The notes beneath the pieces are model-generated. The model saw nothing but the letters and a program-made list of their open reading frames with translations, was not told the origin of the DNA and did no database searches. From NCBI GenBank assembly GCA_030141605.1, contig JAQGDQ010000194.1, positions 289,501-353,500 on the forward strand: 64,000 nucleotides of DNA, in the 5' to 3' direction. This document shows positions 12,474-24,170 of this stretch, one piece after another. The translations under genes and the position numbers were made by a program. Origin of the DNA: Tubiluchus corallicola (Eukaryota; Priapulida; Priapulimorpha; Priapulimorphida; Tubiluchidae). How positions within the stretch are numbered: the first letter of the stretch is position 1; the number at the start of each line of letters is the position of its first letter.

Positions 12474-12641
12474 CTCCAAATTCTGGTTCTACACAAATCA
12501 TGTTTCCTCTGCAAGCTTTTAGGCCAGAGCAACAAATCTTATAATCCTTTTCACAGTCAGATGACGAAGTGCAGGCCAAGTGCCGTGGACAGTTTTCCAA
12601 CAGCACTAATGACGGATCTAAATCTGGACATCGTCCTTCGG
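12474..12641 (-). CDS. Exon: WAP-like domain
   Basis: Phase 1-1 exon of 56 residues with eight cysteines: GRCPDL, ENCPRHLAC, SDCEKDYKICC, KACRGNMIC. The spacing is WAP-like, with four residues between the CC pair and the next Cys and four between the last two. It resembles the WAP exon at 45861-46019 (ICC...C-x-G-x-N-x-IC near the end), so those two are probably duplicates. Acceptor ttgcag, donor gtaact, the same as in its sister exon. Confidence 0.83.
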
Positions 12642-12907
12642 CTGCAACAAAAAGTGTTTTTATTTCATATTAGCATTAAAAGGTTTTGATCTAAATTTTA
12701 AAGATGAACCATATGTTCTCAGCTTTACTTAAATTTTGAACAAATGTAATAGAACAAAAGAAATGAATAAATAAAAACTATGGAAAGGTAGCTTGGGTAA
12801 TACCTAATAGTAAAATTACAGCTCTAGTGAAATCTCGCTTTGAATGAGCATTTGAAATACTTATAACAGCTTACATGTGTAGTATGTAACTTACAGTGCC
12901 ACACATA

Positions 12908-15014
12908 CCGTGTTTATTCGAGTATAATGCGTAAAATTTTCTACCTAAAAAAAACTCAAAAGTTTGTGTGCACGTTATACACGAGGGCTGGGGTGACACG
13001 CTTAGATGTATCAATGTATTATTTGTGCAATGACTCATTAGTCGAAGATATCGCTGACCACAATCACAGAACATTGAATGTAGCCACATCTCTTGCCCCA
13101 CAAATCGCCAATGGTCTATTTTTAGTAACAGTATCCAAAGCACTTGCGTGGACGATCTAAAATAAATATTTCTCAATGGCTCATGTGCAACACTCACTGC
13201 AGAGGTGAGGCGTAGCTAAGGAAATAATCAATAATATTTGCGTCATTAGCAGACTTTGTCAGACGGTGCAATTTCCAAGAATTCTTATTATCCGCTGTGA
13301 TGTATTGCTTGTTGATTGTATATATATTGTTTATGTATTAGCAGTTGATTGTTTCCTCGCCTCGCCTCGCCCACACTGCAACATGAGTCTAAGCATTGCA
13401 TGTTTTGCACAATTACCAATAAGGTTTCAATTCAGTGTTCTTTACATTTTTATTTACTGGTATATACCCGGTAGATGGCAACTTGGGGTATCAAGAAAAA
13501 AACGTTCTGCATATGACGCTTCATTCAAGCTCAAAGTTGTTGATCATGCTGAAATTCATGGAAATCGAGCAGATAGCCGAGAATTCACTGTACCAGAGAC
13601 GAATGTTAGAGACTGGAGAAAACAGAAAGTCGTCCTTAAAGATATGAATAAAACCAAAAAAGCACAACTAGGGAGTCAAGCCATGCACCCAGATATGGAG
13701 AAGGAACTTTGTGAATGGATCACTGATCAAAGAAATAGTGGGTACATCGTCACAATGCTCCACATTAGGCTTCAAGCTCCAAAGTTTTGCAAATATTCAA
13801 CCTTCCAAGCCTCTAATGGATGGACACAGAAGTTTATGAAGAGGCATGGACTTGCAATACGCCGGACAACAAAGATATCACAGAAGCTGCCAAGTTATTT
13901 AGAAGAGAAGATTACTTCAAACCATATAATCAAACCTTTATAATCAACCAACGCAAGCAGAATAACTTCCAAACTCGCACAGATAGGCAATATGGATAAG
14001 ACCCCATGTGTTTTGACCTACCAGGCAACAGGACAATTAATAGCAAAGGGAAGCACATAGTCCAGATTAAGACCACAGGCCATGAGAAGACTCATTTTAC
14101 GGTTCTATTACCCTGTATGGCAGACGGTTTTAAACTTACACACATGGTGATTTTTAAAAGAAAGACTATTCCAAAAGGAGAGAAATTCCCACCAGGTGTC
14201 GTGATCCACTGTCATCCTAAAGGATGGGTGGACGAGAAGGGCATCATTTTATGATTAAAAAAAAGTTTGGAATACTAGACCAGGCAGAAATCCATGAAGA
14301 AATCCATGCTTGTATGGGACCAATTCTGCTCACACCTGACAGACACTGTTAAGGACAGGCTGAAAAGTCTAAAAACATCTCAAGCTGTGATTCCAGGTGG
14401 ACTAACCTCTATTCTTCAGCCACTGGATGTTGTTTTAAACAAAACCTTCAAAGACAGAGTCAGAGAGAAGTGGATTACCTGGATGAAATCCGACGACAAA
14501 GAATTGACAGCAGGAGGAAACCTCAAGAAACCTGGCCTATCTCTCGTGACATCCTGGATTAAAACATCATGGGAAGACATGCCAAAAGCAATGATCATCA
14601 AGAGATTTTTAAACACAGGCATCAGCAATAAAACGGATGGCACAGAAGACGACCTGCTGTGGGATTCAGACTCAGAAGAAAGTGAAAAAACTGAAGAAAC
14701 ATATGTTCCTGCCAACTGCTACACTGATGATAAATTGACTCAAGAAGAATGGGCACAACTCTTTGGCGTATCTGATGATGAATCAGACTTTGAAGGATTT
14801 TAAATAAATACTGTAAATTTTATTTCGGTATTGTGTTCATAGTTCACCTTACGTTGTCAATAAATGATTTTTATCATGGCCGCAAGTGTTCAACAAAGTT
14901 TACAATGCTTGGTCTGAGCCGAGAAAAAGTGAAACGAAATTTTATACCGATTTTTAATCGAAAATTAGGGGTACGCGTTATACACGGGTGCGAGGTATGC
15001 GCGAATAAATACGG
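12908..15014 (+). mobile_element. pogo/Tigger-type DNA transposon
   Basis: The element starts CCGTGTTTATTCGAGTATAA and ends in the inverse of CCGTATTTATTCGCGCATA, flanked on each side by TA (12906-12907, 15015-15016), the target duplication of the Tc1/mariner-pogo group. Imperfect inverted ends share about 17 of 24 bases. It carries one transposase gene in the plus direction, now broken. Its length of about 2.1 kb suits a complete single-gene element. Confidence 0.85.
13480..14803 (+). pseudogene. pogo-family transposase, broken
   Basis: N-terminal helix-turn-helix: YDASFKLKVVDHAE with ETNVRDWRKQK. Then a CENP-B/Tc5-type DNA-binding domain: NGWTQKFMKRHGLAIRRTT. The DDE domain follows: NMDKTP (first Asp, codon 13995-13997), TTGHEKTHFTVLL, LVWDQFCSHLTD (second Asp, 14318-14320) and ILQPLDVVLNK (third Asp, 14426-14428), giving 35 residues between the last two. 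The C-terminus has a GISNKTDGTEDD segment and an acidic tail, as in Tigger/POGK-like proteins. Breaks: a stop at 13941-13943, a frameshift near 14000, a stop near 14252 and an A-run frameshift before 14294. The catalytic residues survive, but no intact protein can be made. Confidence 0.85.
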
Positions 15015-15736
15015 TAAGCAGGCAGGGTCTGTTATATTAATTCTTTTGTTTTCTGGCAATATATGTGGACTGATGCATATCTGAATGGATATCTGTCATA
15101 GACACCACAGCAATAGCACAAGATATCACGAATAACAGCAGCCAGAAAAACTACTTTCACTGCAAAATGTGATGTTTGTTACATATCTCATGGCAAAGGG
15201 CGACATGCTACATACCAATAACAACTGTGCAAATTTTTGCGTCATCAATTCTTTATAACTAATAATCACGCTGCAGTTTAGACACGTGACTTTGCATCTG
15301 ACAAACAACTTTGATGTACATATGAGCTCAGTAAATGTGAATTATTTTAGCTTACTTTTTTCTTACAATGCCTCAACATTAACCGACTCTGATGAAAATT
15401 TAACAGTTATAAATTTAACAATTATAAAGTTAAAAATATGTAGTTTCAATTTTTATTAAAAATTGGTACATATTCATCATGCTAAGATTGAGCAAAAGAT
15501 GTGGGGTGATGGTTCACTGTTTTTATACAGCTAGCGTTAATAAATTCAAATGCTGCACGCCTAACAAATTTTCTGCAGCACCAAGAATGACAAGTAAAGT
15601 TTGACTGTAAATTCATTTTCAAACAGCTAGCAAAGATGAAGTACAGAATAGTAAATGACATAGTAATGCAGACAATATGCAATAACTGAGTAAGTTGTTA
15701 AACTCCTTTGGTCCGCACAATTCAAAATAAGAAGTC

Positions 15737-16200
15737 TTATTATAAGACCCATGACTTTTCTGCTACTGTATGAGCACAGACATAACTAAATGGTTACAAA
15801 ATAGTAGTACTCTATTAAGGAGACTCTCAGCTATTTAATCATGATATTTGCTTAAACATTTAGAAGTAATTTAATTGGATAAATTAAAAAAGCCCCCTCA
15901 TCAGGCACTCGAACTCAGACTATTGAGTAGCTTAAGGCCCTTTTATTATAAGACCAATGACTTCTGCTACTATATGAGCACAGACATAACAATATGGTTA
16001 GAAAATAGCAGTGTTCTATCAAAGAGCATGGCTATCCAATTAAGCTATTTGTATAAGCATTTAGAAGTAATTTATTTGGATAAAATTAAGAAAAACACCC
16101 TCATCAGGCACCTAACTTAGCCTATTGAGTAGCTTAGTCTGGGTACACTTGCGTGATTATACACACTAATTTATTGATTGCCTGTTTGCTACAGCCCGAG
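15737..16200. repeat. 206-base tandem repeat, two copies
   Basis: ttattataagacc starts at 15737 and at 15943; both units contain the blocks gcacagacataac, tagaagtaattta, ccctcatcaggca and tattgagtagctta. A third, dispersed copy lies at 9120-9365. Confidence 0.7.
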
Positions 16201-16928
16201 CTGTGCAGTGTTATCCTGCTCTTCCAGGAAAAACCAATTGATCAGCCATGGACAAATTAAGGTCATTTTATTTTTTAGGAGGAATTTCTCTTTAAAATAG
16301 AGTAGACTTGAGACCAGTGTATCAGAGTACATTGTCTGCATCGCCGAAATTTTCAACATTAGCCGATTGCACACTAGTGATACAATACTTTGTTACAGTG
16401 CAAAAACTGCAGTTGCTGCAAGCTTTTTTCATCAAGAATCAATTTCTATTTAGTCTAAGGTAAGCAAATGCATTTCATATATAATTTTGCATGAATATCC
16501 ATATATGTGAGGAGTAGAAATCTACAAAAGTTATCAAGTACGACACAATCATTGCTTAGTGACAGCTTTTCATGAACCCATGTAAATGCAGCAAACACTT
16601 ATGGTCCTGAAAGAATAAAACAAATTATGATCCGACAGTTGCAGCGAGTTGATTTTACTGTCAGGTGTGAATGCCTTGGCCAATTACTCTTGACACTTCT
16701 TGCAACAAATAAAGAATTGTCAGCTCGCACATATTGTCAGAGAGTAACCCGCAGAAGTTCTGCTCTTTAGTCTGACTACCATGCGAGTTACCTGGCAAGA
16801 AGACTCCCTAGTCTATGTGCAAAACTAAAAGCCCAAATTTGATGTCAATTGGAGGAATGGATAGAAATAGATAACTTTAAACTATTAACATCGTAAAAAT
16901 GCACCAAAATTACATCACAAATCCTTAC

Positions 16929-17022
16929 CTAGTTTTCGGCATTGCACAAGCTCTGGACAATAACCTTGCACACAAATCACATCAGAAGTTGTACATATCA
17001 GTCGATGAGGACACTTCACCCC
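16929..17022 (-). CDS. Exon: CPEL cysteine module paired with antistasin exon
   Basis: Exon of 31 codons plus one base, phase 0 to 1, containing CTTSDVICVQGYCPELVQC after a leading KCPHRLIC. It continues the antistasin exon upstream and matches the exon at 60485-60587 in cysteine spacing and CPEL motif. Acceptor acactag, donor gtaagg. The CPELxxC tail may be the second half of an antistasin-like fold divided by an intron. No family name can be given with confidence. Confidence 0.72.
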
Positions 17023-17414
17023 CTAGTGTAAATGAACAGAAAACTAGAAAGTAAGTAATGACATTTGAGACTTTGTTAGGAAAAGGCTTGCATGATGATG
17101 AAAAAGTAAATTATGCTACAAGTAAAAGCAAGAAGTAGCATGAGCTGTCAGTCAGTTTCAACTCTGACAGAGCCTAAGTGTATAATAACTAAGAAAACTG
17201 AATGTCAGTATCCAATCACATTTTACAGTTTCTAAAATTAACTTGTCATCTTCTACAACGAGACGATCGACACAGCAGTGCTATGACATCAAGTGAGAAA
17301 ACAATGTTTTTTATTAAAACAAAAACATTCACTATGCCCTGACTTTTCAGTTTTTCTTATCAATTCTGTGCTAATTTTTCAATCATACAAAAGATACTGA
17401 TTCCTTCATTTTTT

Positions 17415-17600
17415 TTCCATGGTTAGATGTAGAATGCTAATTAAAACCTGTGCCAAAATATTTATTGGGTTCCCTGGTAAAGATCAATCATTATTAAATT
17501 CTTTCATTCTTTTCCATGGTTAGATGTAGAATGCTAATTAAACCTGTGCCAAAATATTTATTGGGTTCCCTGGTAAAGATCAATCATTATTAAATACTAA
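17415..17600. repeat. 97-base near-perfect tandem duplication
   Basis: ttccatggttagatgtagaa starts at 17415 and at 17512, and both copies run to attattaaat. Only about one indel separates them, so the duplication is young. Confidence 0.88.
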
Positions 17601-17870
17601 TGTCGATGTCATTACATGAAATAATCTCTTAAGAACGGCTAAAGATTTAGGACCTTATTAGCATTATTATAAACATGAATGAGAAGAAATACAATGAATT
17701 CCATACATTACTAGACACATATATGCACAAAAAATTTCATACAGTTTTACACTGTAAGCTTATAGGTCGATTTGCTATGGAAAAAATATTAAATTTACTG
17801 AAAAAAGCATATTAGCATGCACAAATGTATCACCAGTTCGTAAAAATGTGCATATGAACTATGTTACTTA

Positions 17871-18425
17871 CCGTATATACTCGCATATAAGCCTACATCG
17901 CATATAAGCCGACCCCCTAAAACTGCTTTAAAATGGCCAGTTTTTGCAAAAACCCGTATGTAAGCCGACAATCAACTTGTCTAATTTTACTCCATACCCA
18001 ATCAACAAAATTGATCCCTTTTTGTCACATTTTGTTAATTGGGTATCACTTTTAGCTTGAAGTCAGCAGTATAGGACATACGTTTTCTTTTTTCTCCAGG
18101 CATGGTGTATTGCACAAATAATTTTACAACTAAAATTATCAAAATTCAGCACACTTTTAAATTCTGTGGCCGCGTGCTCACGTTTGCCTCATTGGTTTGC
18201 TGTTCCTCTATAAGCCACGTCTCCCCAAGCGCTGCCTACCAATTGGCTGATGACGTGGGCTTCACCACTAGCTGTAGCTTGGTTACGGCTCGCAACTGGT
18301 GACACACAGTGGTGTATTGCTAAATAAAAAGTGTTCATTTTGTTTCATGCGCATATAAGCCGACCCCCTGATTTCAGTATTGTATTTTATAGTTCTAAAT
18401 TCGGCTTATATGCGAGTATATACGG
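17871..18425. mobile_element. 555-bp MITE with pogo-like ends
   Basis: Begins CCGTATATACTCGCATATAA and ends in its exact inverse, flanked by TA on both sides (17869-17870, 18426-18427). The block gcatataagccgaccccct occurs inside both ends (near 17910 and 18350). No transposase. The terminal CCGTATnTAnTCGC matches the pogo element at 12908-15014, so that family is a plausible source of transposase. Confidence 0.88.
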
Positions 18426-18479
18426 TATCTTTCTTATCTACAAAACTAACAAGGAGCAAAAATAGGTAGAAATGTCAAA

Positions 18480-18553
18480 TCTAGTCTAGATTTGAACCAA
18501 GAAGTTCTAGGTTACAAAGCCATAACCCACTAGACCACACAACCGCCAGTGCA
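18480..18553 (-). repeat. tRNA-like relic (tRNA pseudogene or SINE head)
   Basis: On the minus strand, TGGTCTAGTGGG (18547-18536) matches a Pol III A box and GGTTCAAATCT (18498-18488) matches a B box at tRNA-like spacing. A clean cloverleaf with a paired acceptor stem is not obvious, so a functional tRNA is unlikely. Confidence 0.55.
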
Positions 18554-19167
18554 CATGACAGGTTTTAAAGACAAGCCTTAATACCAGAAAAGTCTATGCA
18601 ATTTTCCAAAGGGTAGATTGTCATAAAATTGACCACCCTGAAAGGGCATTGTGGTTTTGTTCTGCCTGATGTTTCTTAAGTTAGTTTTAGCATAAAATTC
18701 CATTTTCAAATCGAACCCACAATTTTCTGACAAAAATTTTCTGCAGATCAAGGAAGGCTTACTAGCCAAATCATTAACATACATGCCATAGCGATTTTTT
18801 TCATTCATTTTTGCTTTTCAAACAAACCCATACTATTGTTTGCTTTTGGTTTTAGCCAGTCTGAAAAATTATAAAACAATTTTCTGATTTCATAATTCGT
18901 TCTGAGCATTTAGAGCTAGCAAAGACAGGACTGAGCAGGTACAAAAAACAATTTTTTTTTCAAAATTTATTCCTTAGTGCAGAAATAATTCAAATAACTA
19001 ACTAGAAAGAAGTACTATAATAACAGGCATTCGAAAGACTATTGAGAAATGTAATATCTTTCCCGTTTGGTGCAATCAAGTTCACTCAAAGATTTCAGTG
19101 ATAGTCTAACGATTTTTCAAAATGTTAAAACTCCAAGTGATACAAGCTACTTATGTAAATACAATAC

Positions 19168-19283
19168 CTCACAAGGAGACCATTTGCATTTACATGTCGG
19201 GCATCCAGTCACGGGATCGGTTATAAAACCATGCCTACACAATTGCCCACAATCGTCCGGATTAAAATTACACGTAGATTTTG
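19168..19283 (-). CDS. Exon: antistasin-like domain (first half)
   Basis: Exon of 38 codons plus two bases, phase 1 to 0, with CNFNPDDCGQLCRHGF, then ITDPVTGCPTCKC. The C-x3-GF-x2-D-x3-GC-x2-CxC spacing is that of antistasin-type inhibitors of serine proteases. Two donors are possible: gtatt after the codon for Glu (phase 0), or gtgagg five bases earlier (phase 1). I chose phase 0 because the next exon, 16929-17022, opens in phase 0. The earlier donor matches the consensus better, so alternative splicing that skips the CPEL exon is possible. Confidence 0.75.
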
Positions 19284-20833
19284 CTGTGAAAATTAAAATT
19301 CAAACTTACTTAAATCTGCAATAATTATATATTAAAGAATTTGCTAATCACTGGCACAGCCTATGACTAGTAGTTGACTCATGTTTACATTAACTGCGAG
19401 GACTGCTAATATCAGTTAAACAAATGCAGTAACACTCAATGGGTCAGTTTAATCAACAAATTTAACAATTCACTCTGAATCTAGCAAGTAATTTGTTAAA
19501 ACAGAAGTCAGAGGAACTTGCGTGCAATAAACTATTATTAGCGAAAACCAAACATAGAAACATAAAAAAATCTTGCAAATATACAAAAAAGCCTACTTAC
19601 ACAATAAGTTTGGTAAACTTACCAGATACATAATACAAAAAATGGTTTAAAAAATTGCAATCAAAATGACCATAGCAGCTTTTAGCAGAAATTTATAAAA
19701 TTTATTAAATAACACCTACACTTATTATAATATATATCTGTTTTAGGTAAGCCAACTCTCAGTTCTCATGCTTGTATTATCTAATATTTTTTATTGAATA
19801 AATTGATTTCAAAGCAACAAATGAAATGACAGACACTAACAGAGATAATTTGGTCTGTAGTCACCCCAAGAATGTGATCTACACAGCTTGACTACTCTCG
19901 TGTCTCTAATAACCGTACATATATGGTATTTTTAAGGGAAAAAAGCAAAGCCTATACAGCCTTATATGGGTCTGTACATTTATTAACTCAGTTTATTTAA
20001 CACATGCCCACAAGTTTAAATCTAAATTGAAACATCTGAACGTGTCAGTCATAGCAAAGCTTAATGTTTATTTTAAAACGTAAAAGCTAAATAATAATAG
20101 AACTACCGCTGCACAGTCAAATTTATTTACAGCATTTCTGCATGCTTTAAGCCTTTATATTTTGGCTGAGCTGCTTAAAAAGGCAGCTTAGTTTTTAAAC
20201 TGGTTGGCAGTTGAGTTTGCATCAACACTATTTTACGGGCGAAAAGAACATGCTAACTTAGACCTATGCAACAAATAATCAGATTTACGAAATTCCTATA
20301 TGTTAAAAACAACTGCAAAAATCCTCAACAGTACAGCTTTAAGTCCCCTTTTTCACCCATTGAAAAATCATGTTTATTATGTTAGACTTAATAGTTATAA
20401 CATAATGCACTTATGGTTAGAAACTAATTGCACATTCTCTTTAAGAAATTTGCTCTTTGATTGAAAAGATGATCACAGACATAATGTATAATGTACAAAT
20501 TCAATTTGATACTAACTAGTAGCATTTGCGTCAACTGCAACCCTATAATACTATCCAACTCTATACTTTTGTCAATATTTTCATCAAACTGGCATCCTAG
20601 ACATTTATTCCATATTACAGGCCTACTATTATTGTCGGGACCAAAATTTCCAGCTTTCTGTTATTCCAGCCTATACAATTTGGAATGTGAGCGTAATCAC
20701 ACTAAAATACAAGCCAAACTAGCATTCCTTGACCTTAGAAAAATAGCTGAACTAACAGCCTGATTTTCTGGATATGATTTGCTACAAAAGAAGGCAAAAC
20801 GGTTTTACTAGCTACTGCTTCATAAGCTCGAAC
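19284..20833. other. Intron between thyroglobulin-1 (20834) and antistasin (19283) exons
   Basis: AT-rich; no exon, transposon end or tandem repeat recognised. Confidence 0.5.
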
Positions 20834-21076
20834 CTGTATCACAGTTGAAAGTTGACTCAAACTTGTTTCTGTCTTGTGGATGTCCCAAAAATTTTTTCGT
20901 GGTTTCTGGAATTACAAATCCCTGAGAATCAACGCACCATGCAGAGCTGCCATAATGTACCCCATCCATTTGCAATGGTGCATATTCACCAGAAAGCAAA
21001 CATTTGGGTCGATAATGTAAACTACGTCCGAAATTATCATCCCGATGGTCACTATTTAATCGAGCAATCAGGCAGG
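20834..21076 (-). CDS. Exon: thyroglobulin type-1 domain lacking one disulfide
   Basis: Phase 1-1 exon of 81 residues, the longest module. Recognised from the order ACLIARL, a hydrophilic stretch, KCLLSGEYAPLQ, YGSSAWCVDSQGFVIPET, and a final FNCD. Thyroglobulin type-1 modules carry six cysteines with QC and CWCV motifs. Here QC is LQM and CWCV is AWCV, so Cys3 and Cys4, which normally pair with each other, are both missing while the other four remain. These modules often inhibit cysteine or aspartic proteases. Acceptor attttag, donor gttcga (an unusual +4 to +6). Confidence 0.82.
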
Positions 21077-23474
21077 CTAAAATACAAAATATAAGCATCA
21101 TATAAAGGCAGATAATTGTTAGAATTTTTAGCAAGAAACTATGTTATTTCATTTTCCAGTAAAGTAACTGACTCACAAATGTGAAGAATGCCTGTGAAGA
21201 TCATCTGTTAAATCATTCATACATGAAGTTATATGACATACAATGTTAAGCATACTGTCAAAGGCTGGGCAAACAGCTAAGTGCTGTACACTAATTCTAA
21301 CGGGATGAGCGTAGAAAAGATCTATATACCAAAGGTCTGTGAAACATAGAATAAATTCTAGATGTTTCCAGTTCCAATTATATGACTGCATTCACAAAAA
21401 TAATTGATTCTTTTTTATAAAGACTTTAGCCAAGCTTTAGAGGTTACACCACAAAAGTCATTATGGCAGTGGATGAGGATTCACCTAATTTTGCCACTAG
21501 GCACCGTACAGAAATAATGTACCCTTGCATAATGATTTTCCATAATGTACAGTTTGCATCGGTGCCCAGATGTCTTTGGCCCAAGTGATCCAGCAACCAA
21601 GTGCACCTAAACAGCAGCACCCAATTACATGCCCCTAAACGTGATAACAGTACAGATACAAGAACCCAGTTCATGCAAAGTACTTAAAAGATAAACCAAC
21701 TCTTGAAAAACAGTTGTTGCTTTTTAATATGAAATTAAAATTTTTGAAGTAACCACACATATAAACGCCCATAAAATGTCTTGCTAAAAAATGTAGAAGG
21801 AATTTAAATATTTCTTATCTCCAGCCAAAATGAACATCACTGCTGGCATATTTGAAAAAAAATGACGTAAGCTTGCCGGGCAGCATGAATGCCATGAAAG
21901 CAAACTGTGAGGGTAGTGTTACAAAATTTCTACAGTTCACTAAGAAGTTACATAATCCTCCTGCTGTGTTTAATGGTGTTTACATAAATTTAGTCATAGG
22001 ATCAATTATGCCCAAATTTAACGTGTTCAGATGCCATTAATCTGCAGGATTACACCATAAGATGAATAATTAATGTAAATTAATTGTGTAAAAAATTAAT
22101 TTACAGATTTCTGTAAATGTGCATGCCAACTTGAAAGCATATAGTAGGTACCAGACAAGGTAATTAGTTTGGAAAGATCACAATAAGTCGAAAAAACGTT
22201 GCTGAAGCACCTGGCAGAATAAGTGCTTATTTTGCAGGGTAACCGGTTGATGCCATGTTTTGCTCACGATAAGCACCAAACGTGAACTGATCGCATTTTA
22301 AATTGATTTTACTATATACACAAGGTGCTTACCACAATTTCATTGTTGAAACTTCCTAGCCTAGCACTCTCAAATATTAAAATACAAGCTCAATAGTAAA
22401 ATACTACCCAACAGCTTTGGCTTTAATTAATCAGATTATAAACGTTTTTGTCAAAAAATGTCATAATATTTTTTGACTTTTTCACACATTTGTCAAAATT
22501 CTTTTCCAGAGCTTTTAAACACCTGGCAGGACAGAATGTGCGATAATCAAAGTTGCTGACAGGTTATATTTAGTTGCCGCTTAATAGACTCACTTTGGGA
22601 CCGATGTGTTTTGACCCAATTAACCGATTGAACCCATTAACTGATGGGCATAGTATTACTGCTATAGAAGTGTGAACCATCAGCTTACTATCCACTGCAA
22701 AGGCTTTTAATCAATTTTAGAAACAAACTAATGCCTAAACTCCTTTGTGCAGTTAAAAATTAGAAAAAATATTTTAAAATATTAATTTATATAAGTGAAT
22801 TAACAATAAATTAAACGTATACTTTTCTAAATCACACAAGTCTGAACTGGACATGACTAAAACAGTTCTGATTCGTCTGCTCACTTACATTGCTCTATGA
22901 CATAGCCAGTAAATGTACTGTACCTGCATCTTTGACTATTAACTCATTAAGCCTGAAAGTGTGATTTGCAACTAGAGCATCAAAAGGAAACCGCTAGGCA
23001 AGTGATTAAATGTTTAGCTTTCAGAAATTCTTTGGGTAACGAGGTTAAATGCAATGGGCAAATGGGTAACTGATTAAAACCAAAATCACTAAACTAGCGA
23101 ACTAGCGCATGATAAACATACCTGTTTCCGAACAAAACGGTACTTACCATTATTGTTTCTACATATATAGTGCACAAAACAGAAGTAAAGATGACATAAA
23201 AGTAAGGAAGGCTCTTTGGGCACGTACAAATGTCTTATTTCAAGTATGTGAAGAAAAAATATTGAGACAATTAGGCGAAGTTATTTGAGTCAATTACCGA
23301 TAGTTTTTTATGTATATTTGAATAGAAGAGACCTATTCCAAGCGTTTTTGAGTCAATTAAGTGAATGAGTCTATTAAGCGGCAACTACTGTACTATGCAT
23401 GCACAACTAGTTACCATGTTTATACAGCAGCACCAACTCCACAACAATATAATAAATTATAAGAGCAATAATAC
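21077..23474. other. Intron between WAP (23475) and thyroglobulin-1 (21076) exons
   Basis: The right third holds an inverted-repeat MITE (22567-23390). 21080-22560 shows no gene; a minus open frame at 21444-21674 has no recognisable domain. Confidence 0.5.
22567..23390. mobile_element. ~820-bp inverted-repeat MITE
   Basis: agttgccgcttaatagactca at 22572-22592 has its exact inverse at 23366-23386. The right end reads TA then CAGTAGTTGCC on the reverse strand, suggesting a TA target and Tc1/mariner-pogo ends. The left terminal bases are degraded. No coding region. Confidence 0.7.
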
Positions 23475-23633
23475 CTGTTAATTTAGGCTTGGAACAAATG
23501 ACACCACATTTAGTAGATTTGCAACATTTTTCTGCTCCTGGACAATCGTTGTCAGTCGAACACGAAGCAGTTGGGCAATTCTTCCCTTTGCTATCAAACT
23601 CAAAAGAATCTGGGCAGGTGCCTATTTTAAGGG
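23475..23633 (-). CDS. Exon: WAP domain
   Basis: Phase 1-1 exon of 53 residues translated between acceptor tgaag and donor gtatta. Eight cysteines in WAP order: GTCPD, KNCPTASC, NDCPGAEKCC, TKCGVIC. The DCPGxxKCC segment is the strongest WAP signature of the three copies in this window. Secreted inhibitor fold. A CA microsatellite lies about 130 bases to its right, in the intron upstream in transcription order. Confidence 0.87.
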
Positions 23634-23780
23634 CTTCAAAGCATAAAAATAAAGTGTTAGTTCACTAAACAAAAGTAGTAAAACAAGTTTAACATATTTT
23701 GTCTTTGAAAAGAATTTATTGGTTACAAAATTCTTCTACGTAGTAATTCTTTTAAGCACGTACACACACACGCACGCACG

Positions 23781-23828
<48 letters not shown>

Positions 23829-24170
23829 TATACATATATACCAGGTTACTATACCTGATGTTCCCAATACAATACCTATGGAGACAATAACAGAGAAATC
23901 AATCTAAAATAATGTAAGTGCAAGTACAGGGTTAAATGGGGTGGTTGAGGTTGTCGAATCTTGCAAAGTTGCCACTTTTCTTCTTCTCTTCAAAAGAGAA
24001 GACTATACAGAGATAATCTAAACACTAGGAGTCATTATAGCTTTAGATATAGTACAAAAGCAATTAGTATGTCATTTTATATTCAACCTTTTCCTCCCTT
24101 ACAAAAATTTCATAAAAAATGCCATAAACATTGACAGCAAAATTTAGTAAACTAGAAAAACAAAAAGTAC
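23634..24170. other. Intron with CA microsatellite
   Basis: A short (CG/CA) lead-in and a long (CA)n run at 23763-23826; nothing else recognised. Confidence 0.8.
23763..23826. repeat. (CA)n microsatellite
   Basis: About 64 bases of alternating CA with cgcacg interruptions near the left end. Confidence 0.95.

Larger units (their letters stand above)
12642..16928. other. Intron between CPEL (16929) and WAP (12641) exons
   Basis: Contains the pogo element (12908-15014) and a 206-base tandem repeat (15737-16200). The segments 12642-12905, 15020-15735 and 16205-16925 show nothing recognisable. Confidence 0.6.
17023..19167. other. Intron between antistasin (19168) and CPEL (17022) exons
   Basis: Contains a 97-base tandem duplication, a MITE and a tRNA-like relic, listed separately. 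The stretch 18560-19160 has an unremarkable open frame on the minus strand without any recognisable domain. Confidence 0.6.

Noticed and set aside
15895-16140. Possible SINE with a gttcgag-like B box on the minus strand
   Set aside because: An A-box-like match lies on the wrong side of the B box, and the other copies lack the B box.
18480-18553. Functional tRNA gene
   Set aside because: A and B boxes are present but the acceptor and anticodon stems do not pair cleanly, so only a relic is claimed.
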